Of a stretch of DNA of 64,000 nucleotides, positions 30,104 to 38,481 are shown in pieces (position 1 is the stretch's first letter; every line of letters starts with the position of its first letter). The position numbers and the translations under genes are program-made. Source of the DNA: Candidatus Falkowbacteria bacterium. GTDB taxonomy: Bacteria; Patescibacteriota; Patescibacteriia; Patescibacteriales; Patescibacteriaceae. The stretch spans positions 124,001-188,000 of the forward strand of contig CP065010.1 in NCBI GenBank assembly GCA_016699775.1, in the 5' to 3' direction. The notes beneath the pieces were generated by a model. It was not told the DNA's origin. It searched no databases and was given only the letters and a program-made list of their open reading frames with translations.

Positions 30104-31420
30104 ATGAAAAACACAAAAGTAAGTGATTCAACAAGCGACTTCGCCTCTTTAATGAAAGAGGAAGGTTTTAAGATCCCACAAGTTGGGGACACTGTTTTTG
30201 GAAAAATTCTTTCAGCCTCCAAGGCTGAAGTTCGTCTTGATATTGGTGGCGTAATGACCGGAGTAGTTCGTGGTCGTGAATTATATTTTGAAGCCAGTGA
30301 ATTTTCAAAACTAAAACCAGGTGAAGAAATTGAGGCAACCGTGATTGATGCAGAAAATGAAAATGGTGAATTAGAATTATCTTTCCGTTTTGCTGGTCAA
30401 GAAAAAACATGGCAAGCAATTATGGAAGCCTATGAAAAGAAACAACCAATTAAGGTTAAAATCAGTGCAGCTAATCGCGGAGGTTTGCTTGTAATGTACA
30501 CACAGATTCCTGCTTTCTTACCAGTTTCGCAATTGTCACCTGAAAACTATCCACGTGTGGCTGGTGGTGATAAAACAAAAATTCTTGAAAAATTAAAATC
30601 ATTAGTTGGTCAAGAAATTGAAGTTAAAATTATTACCCTTGATCGTAAAGAAGAAAAATTAGTAGTTAGTGAAAAAGATGCCTGGCAAGAAAAACAAAAG
30701 GACTTTATTTCTCAGTATAAAGTTGGTGATACAGTTGAAGGCAGAATTATTGCTGTTACTGGCTTCGGAGTCTTTGTTAACTTTGGTGGAAACTTGGAAG
30801 GTTTGATTCACATTAGTGAACTAGCCTGGCAGAGAATTGAAGATCCATCAGAAACATATAAAGTTGGTGATCATATTTCCGCACAGATTATTAATATTGA
30901 AGGAGCAAAGATTTTCTTGTCAGCTAAAAAATTAATAGCTGATCCATGGTCAGAAGTAGCCAAGCGTTATGAAGTTGGTCAAACAGTTAATGGCTCAATT
31001 CTTAAAGTTAATCCTTTTGGATTGTTTGTAGAGCTTGATTCTGACATTCATGGTCTAGCTCACGTTTCTCAACTTGGTCTAGTCACCGGACAGAAAATTG
31101 AAGATATGTTTAAAACAGGTGATAAGATGGAATTTGAGATAATTTCATTGGACATTAATGAACACCGTCTTGGCTTGGCTATGCCTGGAAAGTCAAAGGA
31201 ACGAAAGGGTAAACCAAAGACCAGTGAAAAAGAAAAGCCTGCTTCCAAAAATGATAAAACTGAAAAAAAGACCAAAAAAGCTGATGAAGAAGTTGAAACG
31301 GAAACTGAAGTAGTAGCAGATTCAGAAGACTCGGCTGAAAAAACTGAACCAAAGAAGGCTAAAAAGCCAAAAAAAGAAACAATTTCCTCAGAGACAAAAG
31401 ATGAAGATCAGGCTGAATAA
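30104..31420 (+). CDS. rpsA: 30S ribosomal protein S1 (four S1 domains)
   Basis: 438 residues. Four S1 RNA-binding domains are visible: GDTVFGKILSASKAEVRLDIG, QPIKVKISAANRGGLLVMY, GDTVEGRIIAVTGFGVFVNFG and GQTVNGSILKVNPFGLFVELD. E. coli S1 has six. A Lys/Glu-rich tail of about 75 residues follows. S1 helps mRNA bind the 30S subunit, which matters more where Shine-Dalgarno sequences are rare, as for the core genes of this genome. Confidence 0.93.
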   Translation: MKNTKVSDSTSDFASLMKEEGFKIPQVGDTVFGKILSASKAEVRLDIGGVMTGVVRGRELYFEASEFSKLKPGEEIEATVIDAENENGELELSFRFAGQEKTWQAIMEAYEKKQPIKVKISAANRGGLLVMYTQIPAFLPVSQLSPENYPRVAGGDKTKILEKLKSLVGQEIEVKIITLDRKEEKLVVSEKDAWQEKQKDFISQYKVGDTVEGRIIAVTGFGVFVNFGGNLEGLIHISELAWQRIEDPSETYKVGDHISAQIINIEGAKIFLSAKKLIADPWSEVAKRYEVGQTVNGSILKVNPFGLFVELDSDIHGLAHVSQLGLVTGQKIEDMFKTGDKMEFEIISLDINEHRLGLAMPGKSKERKGKPKTSEKEKPASKNDKTEKKTKKADEEVETETEVVADSEDSAEKTEPKKAKKPKKETISSETKDEDQAE

Positions 31421-31553
31421 ATAGTGAAGATAGTTTTTTTCTTTCATGAATTTAGTTTGCTCATAAAAAATACGATATAGTACAAATAAGTGTTTTGGAT
31501 AAAGTCCTATTTTATGCTATATTTACTGTATATTTATTTATAAAATTTATTAT

Positions 31554-31766
31554 ATGACAAATATTATACAGGTTATCAAAACAAAATTAAATCATGTAAT
31601 GTGGATGTTTATTATTACCGGTGTTATTTTGTTGATGTTATCAGTGCTGGCTGTTTGGACTGATTTACTTCTTAGACTTTTAGTAGGCTTATTTATCCTT
31701 CTTCTTGCCTTAAATCTGTTCTCAGTGGCGCTAAAAATTCATTCAATCAAAAAGCATCTTGGATAA
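31554..31766 (+). CDS. Small two-helix membrane protein
   Basis: 70 residues with two membrane helices (VMWMFIITGVILLMLSVLAVW and LLLRLLVGLFILLLALNLFSV). Basic residues near both ends (KTKLN, HSIKKHL) put the termini in the cytoplasm. No family recognised. It lies 24 bases before ftsH and may be co-transcribed with it. Confidence 0.55.
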   Translation: MTNIIQVIKTKLNHVMWMFIITGVILLMLSVLAVWTDLLLRLLVGLFILLLALNLFSVALKIHSIKKHLG

Positions 31767-31790
31767 TAGTATTTGTTCCCGATTGAACTT

Positions 31791-32207
31791 ATGAAAAATA
31801 TTTTTAAGAATGTAGGTATTTTATTACTCGCCTTTATTTTTTTGGGTGCCTTATTTTCGTTGTGGAGTGAGCAGGGAAGTAATGTTGAAGTGATTGGCTT
31901 TGATCGTTTAACACAAGAAATTAATAATGACTTTGTTAAAAGTCTAGAAATTAATGGTGAGGTAGTGAATATAACCTTAAAAGATGATAGTAAGAAGTCT
32001 GTTACCAAAGAGCCAGGTCAACCAGTTTCTGAACTACTATCTAATCTAGGTGTAGCCCCTGAAAAAATTGCCTCTCTTAATATTACAGTTGCTTCAACTA
32101 CTGGTGCTCGAGCCTGGGCTGGAGCGTTATTGCCATACTTAATCCCATTTATTCTTTTGGGTTTGTTTTTTGTATTTTATGATGCGTTCGGTGCAGGGCG
32201 CCAATAA
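31791..32207 (+). CDS. ftsH: FtsH protease, N-terminal part (before frameshift)
   Basis: The membrane and periplasmic portion of FtsH: helix 1 ([19 protein letters not shown]), a periplasmic domain ([20 protein letters not shown] ...) and helix 2 ([17 protein letters not shown]). The frame then leaves the FtsH sequence and stops after YDAFGAGRQ. The rest of the protein continues in the +1 frame from about 32170. Removing one T from the T6 run at 32166-32171 would restore [13 protein letters not shown] and a complete protein. The ATG at 31791 is preferred over an upstream TTG. Confidence 0.88.
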   Translation: MKNIFKNVGILLLAFIFLGALFSLWSEQGSNVEVIGFDRLTQEINNDFVKSLEINGEVVNITLKDDSKKSVTKEPGQPVSELLSNLGVAPEKIASLNITVASTTGARAWAGALLPYLIPFILLGLFFVFYDAFGAGRQ

Positions 32208-33603
32208 TCGAGCAATGAGTTTTGGTCAATCACAAGCCAGAGAATCAATCCAATCAACTAAAGATAAAGTTACTTTTAAAGATGTTGCTGGTGTTAAGGA
32301 AGCCAAAGAAGAATTAGAAGAAATTGTTGAGTTCTTGCGAGAGCCTGATAAATTCACAGCCTTAGGGGCAAAAATTCCACGTGGTGTATTGCTACTTGGC
32401 AGCCCAGGAACTGGAAAAACCTTGTTAGCCCGAGCGGTAGCCGGAGAAGCCAATGTGCCATTTTTTAGTATTTCTGGGTCTGAGTTTGTGGAAATGTTTG
32501 TTGGTGTTGGTGCTTCTCGTGTTCGTGATTTATTTCGTAAAGCCAAGCGTGGTGCGCCATGTATAATTTTTATTGATGAAATTGATGCCGTTGGTCGAAA
32601 GCGTGGTTCGGGTATGGGTGGATCTCATGATGAACGTGAACAAACGTTAAATCAAATTTTGGTTGAAATGGATGGGTTTGAAGTAAATGCTGGCGTCATT
32701 GTCATGGCTGCCACTAACCGACCTGATGTGTTGGATGCAGCTTTAATGCGTCCTGGCCGTTTTGATCGACAGGTTGTGCTTGATGATCCAGATATTGCTG
32801 ATCGTGAAGCAATTTTGGGAATCCATGCTCGTCAAAAGCCATTAGCCAAAGAAGTTTCTTTACGTCGTGTTGCTGAACGAACACCTGGATTTAGCGGCGC
32901 TGATTTAGCTAATGTTTTAAATGAAGGAGCATTACTGGCTGCTCGTCATAATAAAAAAATTATTAGTCAGCAAGAACTCTTTGAAGCTATTGAAAAAGTA
33001 ATGCTTGGCCCAGAACGAAAATCACGCATATTATCTGATAAGGAAAAAGAAATTACTGCCTATCATGAAGCTGGTCATGCTATCGTTTCGCACTTCTTAT
33101 TGCATACAGATCCTGTTCATAAAATTTCCATAATTTCTCGAGGTCGAGCTGGTGGCTATACGTTAAAATTACCAACTGAAGATCGTCACTTACATACTAA
33201 GACAGAATTTATTGAAGAGATTGCTGTTTTATTAGGAGGATATTTGACTGAAAAAGAATGGTTTAAGGATGTAACAACTGGTGCTACCTCTGACTTACGC
33301 AGAGCAACTGCTTTGGCTCGTCGTTTAGTAACTGACTATGGTATGTCTGATAATCTTGGTCCACGAACTTTTGGTGAAAAAGAAGAAATGATTTACTTAG
33401 GTCGTGAAATTCATGAGCAACGTGATTATAGTGAAAAAATTGCTGAAGCCATTGATGGTGAAATCTCTGGATTTATGAGTCAGGGTACAGCTATGGCGGA
33501 AAAAGTGATTAAGGAACATCGAGATAAATTGGAAGCTGTTGCCAAGCGATTACTAGAAAAAGAAACTATTGAGAAAGAAGAGTTTGAGGAGTTAATGAGT
33601 TAG
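32170..33603 (+). CDS. ftsH: FtsH protease, AAA+ and zinc-protease part (after frameshift)
   Basis: Starts in the linker ([21 protein letters not shown]). AAA+ domain: Walker A GSPGTGKT, Walker [10 protein letters not shown], second region of homology with GRFDRQ. M41 peptidase: zinc motif HEAGH plus the downstream acidic ligand in [12 protein letters not shown]. FtsH degrades membrane and regulatory proteins. Everything needed is present apart from the single-base frame break, so the gene is either restored by slippage or miscalled by one base. The apparent TTG start is probably not used. A terminator follows. Confidence 0.9.
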   Translation: MYFMMRSVQGANNRAMSFGQSQARESIQSTKDKVTFKDVAGVKEAKEELEEIVEFLREPDKFTALGAKIPRGVLLLGSPGTGKTLLARAVAGEANVPFFSISGSEFVEMFVGVGASRVRDLFRKAKRGAPCIIFIDEIDAVGRKRGSGMGGSHDEREQTLNQILVEMDGFEVNAGVIVMAATNRPDVLDAALMRPGRFDRQVVLDDPDIADREAILGIHARQKPLAKEVSLRRVAERTPGFSGADLANVLNEGALLAARHNKKIISQQELFEAIEKVMLGPERKSRILSDKEKEITAYHEAGHAIVSHFLLHTDPVHKISIISRGRAGGYTLKLPTEDRHLHTKTEFIEEIAVLLGGYLTEKEWFKDVTTGATSDLRRATALARRLVTDYGMSDNLGPRTFGEKEEMIYLGREIHEQRDYSEKIAEAIDGEISGFMSQGTAMAEKVIKEHRDKLEAVAKRLLEKETIEKEEFEELMS

Positions 33604-33627
33604 CATTATAGATTGGTTGAAGTAAAA

Positions 33628-33659
33628 TAAAAATCCAAGTGTGAAACCTTGGATTTTTT
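33628..33659 (+). terminator. Intrinsic terminator of ftsH
   Basis: AAATCCAAG (33631-33639) pairs with CTTGGATTT (33648-33656), followed by T residues. It lies between convergent genes. Confidence 0.9.
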
Positions 33660-33663
33660 GCAT

Positions 33664-34254
33664 TTATACAAAAAAATTGAAAACTATTATATATAGACTG
33701 GTTAGTACGGCTGCTAATATTCCAGCAACTGTATCGTCTATCATAATTCCAAATGATCCCTTATAACCTCTTCTCCCTTGATATTTGTTTTCTATTTTTT
33801 TTATTAACCAAGGTTTTGAGATGTAAAAATCTTGGAATGCAAACCAAGAGATTATAAAGAACATAATACTTTTAAGCCAATGATCAGCAACGATAAAAAA
33901 GACAGGGAGTCCAGCTATGAGCTGACCATGGACTTTATCTATGATCGTATGATCATAATTTATCTTGCCGATATATTTTTTCCTATGGCCAAAGATGAGA
34001 AAGAAAATTCTCTCAGCAGGGCCTATAAGAAATATCCCAAGTAAAAATGTTATTATTATCAGGGTAACTACTAGCTCTACCGACTGGTTGTTAGTGAAAA
34101 TATAGATCAACAATCCGAGTCCGATTAAGCTACCCATTAATCTTCCACCCGAGCCTGCTTTTTTTGAAATAAAGCTTGGAATAAAACCGAGAAAAAAGAA
34201 ACTGGTGATGTAAAGAGCAATCAGGGCAAAAAATCCCTTTAGAATATGTAACAT
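33664..34254 (-). CDS. pgpA: Phosphatidylglycerophosphatase A-like membrane protein
   Basis: 196 residues, four to five membrane helices. Signatures of PgpA/YutG: NYDHTIIDKVHGQLIAG (family: IDE.vGq), WFAFQDFYISKPWLIKK and GSFGIMIDDTVAGILAA with the conserved DD. The family removes the phosphate of phosphatidylglycerophosphate in cardiolipin and PG synthesis. The usual Glu of IDE is Lys here, which may affect metal binding. Unlike its neighbours it has a strong AAGGAGG Shine-Dalgarno and a TTGACA-type promoter, so it may be acquired. Confidence 0.72.
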   Translation of the reverse strand: MLHILKGFFALIALYITSFFFLGFIPSFISKKAGSGGRLMGSLIGLGLLIYIFTNNQSVELVVTLIIITFLLGIFLIGPAERIFFLIFGHRKKYIGKINYDHTIIDKVHGQLIAGLPVFFIVADHWLKSIMFFIISWFAFQDFYISKPWLIKKIENKYQGRRGYKGSFGIMIDDTVAGILAAVLTSLYIIVFNFFV

Positions 34255-34274
34255 TCAACCTCCTTTTTTTAAGT

Positions 34275-34303
34275 ATTTAAGCTTAAAAATAGTATGATGT
34301 CAA
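34275..34303 (-). promoter_or_regulatory. Candidate promoter of the pgpA-like gene
   Basis: Minus strand TTGACA (34298-34303), 17-bp spacer, weak -10 TTAAAT (34275-34280), followed by an AAGGAGG SD. Confidence 0.5.
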
Positions 34304-34397
34304 CTCAAGTTAGTAATATTATTTTAGTCTGTTGGTTTTATTAATAATTTGCTATAATAAATATATTAATATTTAAAGGCTATTGCCTTAATATAAT

Positions 34398-35387
34398 ATG
34401 ACTTTTTATCGATCCATTATTAGACAAGCCATTCTTATCAGTTGGCATAATAAGTATCTATGGTTTTTTGGTTTGTTTGCAACTCTATTATCCAGCAATT
34501 TTGAGATTGAATTGGTTAATCGTTTTACTAATGGAGGAGCTACGCCATACGATTTTCAGCGTTGGTGGGAGACAGGTATTTTTAATGGACAAACCTGGAT
34601 CAATTTCTTTCAATTAGCAACCACTGATACAGCTACTTTTATTTCTATTATTCTTTTAGTAGCAGTTTTGATTACTCTAGCAGTGGCTATTATTTGGTTA
34701 GCAATCGTTTCTCAAGTTGCTTTGGTAAATAGCGCAAGTAAAATTATTTCAAATGCTAAAAAAAGTATTAATGCAAAAAATCATGATACTTCATTAGGAT
34801 TACAGGAAGGTCGGAAGCATTTTTGGCCAGTGCTTGGTCTACAGGTACTTGTTAGAGTACTTGTTTATGGTTTAGCAGCCACAACAGTTATTCCAGTTTT
34901 GCTGTGGGTAAGTAAACCAACCCTTACATTTAGTCTTGCATATTTAGTTATCTTTTTAATCTTCTTTGCCATAGCTTTAGCGATTTCTTTAGTTGCTAAA
35001 TATGCAATCGCTGCTATTACAATTAAAGGTCAACGTTTTAGTCAGGCTATTAGCTCTTCTTGGGATCTTTTTTGGAAGAACTGGTTAGTAAGTTTGGAAA
35101 TGGCCTTTATCCTTTTTGCCATCAGTATCATCGCCACTTTTGCTATTATTTTGGCCATATTGATTGTTGGCATTCCAGTTGTATTTTTATTACTTCTTAC
35201 TCTCTATTTAAATTCTTTTATTTTGTGGGTTTCAGTTATAGCAATAGGGGCTATTATTTCTTTCGGAATTTTAATTATTGGTGGTTCAATTGTAACAGTT
35301 ATTCAGACAGTAGCTTGGGTTACATTATATAATCAGCTAAATGGTAAGGGTGTTGAAAGTAAATTAGAGCGAGTCTTTGGAGAATAA
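34398..35387 (+). CDS. Polytopic membrane protein of unknown function
   Basis: 329 residues with about six membrane helices, for example YLWFFGLFATLLS, ISIILLVAVLITLAVAIIWL and IIATFAIILAILIVGIPVVF. An amphipathic part (GLQEGRKHFWPVLGLQVLVR) resembles the glycerophosphodiester-phosphodiesterase membrane-domain and DUF4013-type proteins common in CPR. The C-terminus (LYNQLNGKGVESKLERVFGE) is cytoplasmic. No catalytic motif seen. It ends before a terminator. Confidence 0.6.
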   Translation: MTFYRSIIRQAILISWHNKYLWFFGLFATLLSSNFEIELVNRFTNGGATPYDFQRWWETGIFNGQTWINFFQLATTDTATFISIILLVAVLITLAVAIIWLAIVSQVALVNSASKIISNAKKSINAKNHDTSLGLQEGRKHFWPVLGLQVLVRVLVYGLAATTVIPVLLWVSKPTLTFSLAYLVIFLIFFAIALAISLVAKYAIAAITIKGQRFSQAISSSWDLFWKNWLVSLEMAFILFAISIIATFAIILAILIVGIPVVFLLLLTLYLNSFILWVSVIAIGAIISFGILIIGGSIVTVIQTVAWVTLYNQLNGKGVESKLERVFGE

Positions 35388-35420
35388 AAATTAAGTTATG
35401 ATTAGGTAATTATATATACA

Positions 35421-35442
35421 AACGACCGTAACTGGTCGTTTT
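35421..35442 (+). terminator. Intrinsic terminator
   Basis: AACGACC (35421-35427) pairs with GGTCGTT (35434-35440), with a short T run. The next gene starts 12 bases later. Confidence 0.75.
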
Positions 35443-35454
35443 GTGTTTATCTAT

Positions 35455-36219
35455 ATGAATGAAAAAATTGAACAAATACCTAATAATGAGCCACTTGATA
35501 ATCTTTCTGATTCTATTGATAGTAAATTGGCATCAAGCGAACAGAATGATAAAAAAAAGTATAAAGAAGATAAGAAAACTTTTTTGGAACATTTAGAAGT
35601 TATGGGCTATATAGATGAGAGTATTATAAGGATTAATGAAGCATATGCTTTAAGTTATGGTATTTTTAGCTCGATAAAACGTGATACAGGCGAACCTTAT
35701 TTTGATCACTTGATGGGGGTTTCTTTAATATTAATAGATGAGTGTAAGGTAGAAGATCCTGAGATGGTTATTGCTGCTTTATTTCATGATGCTATTGAAG
35801 ATTCAGTAGTGTATGGCGATACATCTATGCCAATGTCGGTGTGGAGAAAAATTGCTTATACCCGTTTGTCAAAAACTTTTGATTCAAATGTTGCGAAAAT
35901 GGTAATTACGCTCACAAGGCCACAGGTTGATGGAGTTGAGATTAAAGATGATAAAGAGGCTCATGATGTCTATATTTCTAAGTTACAAGAAACTGAAGAT
36001 TTACGAATTATTTTAATAAAGATGGCTGATCGTTTACATAATCTTCGGACATTAAAAGGTACTACTTTGGATAAAAAGCGTCGAGTGGTTAAAGACACTG
36101 AGGAAGTTTACTTTAAATTGTTTAAGAGAGCGAAGGATTTCTATCCAGAACAATACAAATATCTTTTAAAAGAAATGGAGTTAGCTATCAATAATGTGAA
36201 TCTCAATACTGAAGACTAA
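35455..36219 (+). CDS. HD-domain (p)ppGpp hydrolase-like protein (SpoT/Mesh1 type)
   Basis: About 254 residues. After a charged N-terminal stretch come the HD-domain motifs of RelA/SpoT hydrolases: GEPYFDHLMGV, ALFHDAIED with the His-Asp metal pair, TRLSKTF and KMADRLHNLRTL. No synthetase, TGS or ACT domain follows, so it is a stand-alone hydrolase similar in build to Mesh1. Removal of (p)ppGpp is the likely activity; another nucleotide substrate is possible. Start chosen at the ATG after 'ttatctat'. Confidence 0.82.
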   Translation: MNEKIEQIPNNEPLDNLSDSIDSKLASSEQNDKKKYKEDKKTFLEHLEVMGYIDESIIRINEAYALSYGIFSSIKRDTGEPYFDHLMGVSLILIDECKVEDPEMVIAALFHDAIEDSVVYGDTSMPMSVWRKIAYTRLSKTFDSNVAKMVITLTRPQVDGVEIKDDKEAHDVYISKLQETEDLRIILIKMADRLHNLRTLKGTTLDKKRRVVKDTEEVYFKLFKRAKDFYPEQYKYLLKEMELAINNVNLNTED

Positions 36220-36240
36220 TTAGTATAATCGAAAAATTAA

Positions 36241-36271
36241 AAACACCTAGTTTTATAACCAGGTGTTTTTA
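36241..36271. terminator. Bidirectional terminator
   Basis: AAACACCT (36241-36248) pairs with AGGTGTTT (36261-36268), T-rich on both sides, between the HD gene and the convergent RNase J gene. Confidence 0.85.
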
Positions 36272-36311
36272 AGTTTTGTCGTTTTAATGTTTTAAAATTT
36301 TATATTTGGAA

Positions 36312-37088
36312 TTATACTCGTATCACTACTGGCATTAAGAGTGGTCGACGTTTGGTTTCTTGGAAAAGAAATTGACCAATATCTGATCTAATTTTGTTTT
36401 TCAAAAAATCATCATCAGTCATGCCTGGCTGTGGTTTTGGACGGTTTTTAACAATTAAACGAATTTTTTGACGGGTTTTCTGGATTAATTCTTGATTTTC
36501 TTTCATATGTACAAAACCTCGGGAAATAATATCAGGACTACTTAATAGTTCACCAGTTTTTGAATCAATAGTAGTGATAACAACAACCATTCCATCCTCG
36601 GACATCATTTTACGATCACGTAAGACGACATTATTGCTGGAATCAGTAACACCCATACCGTCAACAAATACATAGTTAGCAGGAATCTTTTCTTTATTTG
36701 ATTTATAGCCAGTTCTATCAAATTCAATAACCATCCCGTTGTTTGGCACAATAATATGTTTTGGATTAAAGCCGATACCTTTGGCTAATTTTTCGGCTTC
36801 TTTAAGCATAAAATAGTTTGCATATACCGGAATAAAGTAATCTGGTTTAACTATTTTTAACATATAAGCGATATCTTCTTTGGTGCCATGACCAGAAATG
36901 TGAACATCCATTAAGTTTCTATGAATAACGTTATCGCATTGACGATACAAGTTATCAATTAAACGTTGAATCACTCGTTCATTTCCGGGAATGATTGAAG
37001 ATGATAAAACAATAGTGTCATTTCTTTTAATTTTTAAGAAAGCGGTGACTACCTTCAATAACCCGAGAGAGGACGGCATTTTCTTCAC
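36312..37088 (-). CDS. rnj: RNase J, C-terminal part (after frameshift)
   Basis: This frame holds the second half of RNase J: LKIKRNDTIVLSSSIIPGNE, DVHISGHGTKEDIAYML (beta-CASP His motifs), PDYFIPVYANYFMLKEAE, and the C-terminal dimer domain (VVVITTIDSKTGELLSSPDIISRGFV). The apparent N-terminal Met at 37088 is not the true start. The real sequence joins the upstream frame at the A5 run (37031-37035 on the plus strand as T5). One base fewer gives SHRFLKIKRNDT without a break. Confidence 0.88.
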   Translation of the reverse strand: MKKMPSSLGLLKVVTAFLKIKRNDTIVLSSSIIPGNERVIQRLIDNLYRQCDNVIHRNLMDVHISGHGTKEDIAYMLKIVKPDYFIPVYANYFMLKEAEKLAKGIGFNPKHIIVPNNGMVIEFDRTGYKSNKEKIPANYVFVDGMGVTDSSNNVVLRDRKMMSEDGMVVVITTIDSKTGELLSSPDIISRGFVHMKENQELIQKTRQKIRLIVKNRPKPQPGMTDDDFLKNKIRSDIGQFLFQETKRRPLLMPVVIRV

Positions 37089-38253
37089 CTTGAGCGCCGG
37101 TGCAAATCACTACAATTTTTTCATCAGGGAATTGTGAAATCTGATCGATTTTTATAAAGGTTTCTTTGCGACTTTTTATATAGCCAAGTTCTCTGGCAAT
37201 CTCTATATTAAATTTCATGCTATAGCCATCAAGAGCAATTTTTTTACCAAGACGCTCAGCAATTTCTATAATCCAGCCAACACGTTCAACTTGTGAAGAA
37301 AAAGTTCCAATCACAATGCGTCCAGGAGATTTTGAAATAAGTTCTTCAAGATTTTGCTTTAAAACGGCAGCCGTTGGACTAGCTTGATGACTAACCATGC
37401 CCAAGCTTTCTAACATTAAAATTGTTGGTCGTTGCAACTTTGAAAGATGAGAATAATCAAGAACTGGATCGCCAGTTTTTGGGTCTCGCTCCATTGTCCA
37501 ATCTCCGGGGTGGATAACTGTGCCAGAAGGCGTGCTGATAATGACACCAACAGCATCCATGATTGAGTGTTCAACTTGGAAAAAGCTAATTTTAAAAATA
37601 CCGAGACTTAATGTATCACTAAGCTCTTTGATTAAAATAGTTTTAAGTGTTTTTGAGCTATTTGGTTTATAATCTTCAACGCGGTGTTTAACCATCGCCA
37701 ACGTCATATTGCGACCAATAATTGTTGGGTTGCCCAATTTTTCCAAGAGAATAGGTGCAGCTCCAATGTGATCAAGGTGACCATGAGAAAAAATAACCCC
37801 ACGGATATTTTTTTCTTTACCTTTTAGATACTCAATATTAGGAATTACGTAATCGATCCCTAACATATCATCTTCAGGAAATTGAATTCCCATATCTAAA
37901 ATGATAATGTCATTATCATATTCAAAAATGGTCATATTACGACCAACTTCTTCGCAACCACCAACTGGAATAACTCGGAGTCTATTAGCTATTCTACCTG
38001 GGGTAGTAGGAATTTTTGAGGTTGGAATTACCCGTGATCCCTCCGGACGAGCATTAAAGCGAGGCATTGGTCTACTACCAGAGCGTCGCTGTGATTGATT
38101 GCCAGTACGCATATCAGTTCCCCGACGTAGTGGAGTATTTTGTGGACGCTGACGATTGTTTGTCATTGGCCCTGTTTGACGATCAGACAGTGGTCGATCA
38201 CCAGGTTTCGGACGCGGGTACGGCGACCGAGGATTTTTATATTTTATTATCAT
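37027..38253 (-). CDS. rnj: RNase J, N-terminal part (before frameshift)
   Basis: 408 residues up to the frame break. An Arg/Pro-rich, disordered N-terminal extension of about 90 residues (typical of CPR RNase J) precedes the metallo-beta-lactamase core: RVIPVGGCEEVGRN, IFSHGHLDHIGAAP (HxHxDH), HPGDWTMERDP and the beta-CASP part GTFSSQVERVGWI. It ends CTGAQGEENAVLSRVIEGSH then RFLKN and a premature stop. RNase J is a 5'-3' exo- and endoribonuclease of mRNA decay and rRNA maturation. Confidence 0.9.
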   Translation of the reverse strand: MIIKYKNPRSPYPRPKPGDRPLSDRQTGPMTNNRQRPQNTPLRRGTDMRTGNQSQRRSGSRPMPRFNARPEGSRVIPTSKIPTTPGRIANRLRVIPVGGCEEVGRNMTIFEYDNDIIILDMGIQFPEDDMLGIDYVIPNIEYLKGKEKNIRGVIFSHGHLDHIGAAPILLEKLGNPTIIGRNMTLAMVKHRVEDYKPNSSKTLKTILIKELSDTLSLGIFKISFFQVEHSIMDAVGVIISTPSGTVIHPGDWTMERDPKTGDPVLDYSHLSKLQRPTILMLESLGMVSHQASPTAAVLKQNLEELISKSPGRIVIGTFSSQVERVGWIIEIAERLGKKIALDGYSMKFNIEIARELGYIKSRKETFIKIDQISQFPDEKIVVICTGAQGEENAVLSRVIEGSHRFLKN

Positions 38254-38300
38254 ATATAAGTTAAATTTTTTCTATCTCTAGAAGAGAATTAATAGTAAAA

Positions 38301-38380
38301 GTTTTTGTTATAAAGTTATAAGGTTATAAAGTGAATTTTCAGTTTACTTTATAACATTATTACATTATAAACCTTAAAAC
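38301..38380. repeat. AT-rich inverted repeat near tRNA-Leu
   Basis: gttataaagttataaggttataaagtg pairs imperfectly with ctttataacattattacattataaacc, between rnj and tRNA-Leu. Confidence 0.7.
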
Positions 38381-38388
38381 TAATGTAG

Positions 38389-38472
38389 TGCCGAAGGAGG
38401 GATTTGAACCCTCACAAAGTTGCCCTTACAGCGACCTGAACGCTGCGCGTCTACCAGTTTCGCCACTTCGGC
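38389..38472 (-). tRNA. tRNA-Leu (anticodon CAG)
   Basis: Minus strand, 84 nt, class II tRNA: acceptor GCCGAAG with CTTCGGC, D arm GGCGAAACTGGTAGACGC, anticodon arm CAGCG-TTCAGGT-CGCTG (CAG), long variable arm and T arm GAGGGTTCAAATCCCTC, discriminator A. No CCA encoded. Confidence 0.94.
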
Positions 38473-38481
38473 TGGCACAGT

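Noticed and set aside
32166-32171. Programmed -1 frameshift in ftsH
   Set aside because: The frames differ by +1, not -1, and no classical slippery heptamer fits; homopolymer error or slippage is more likely.
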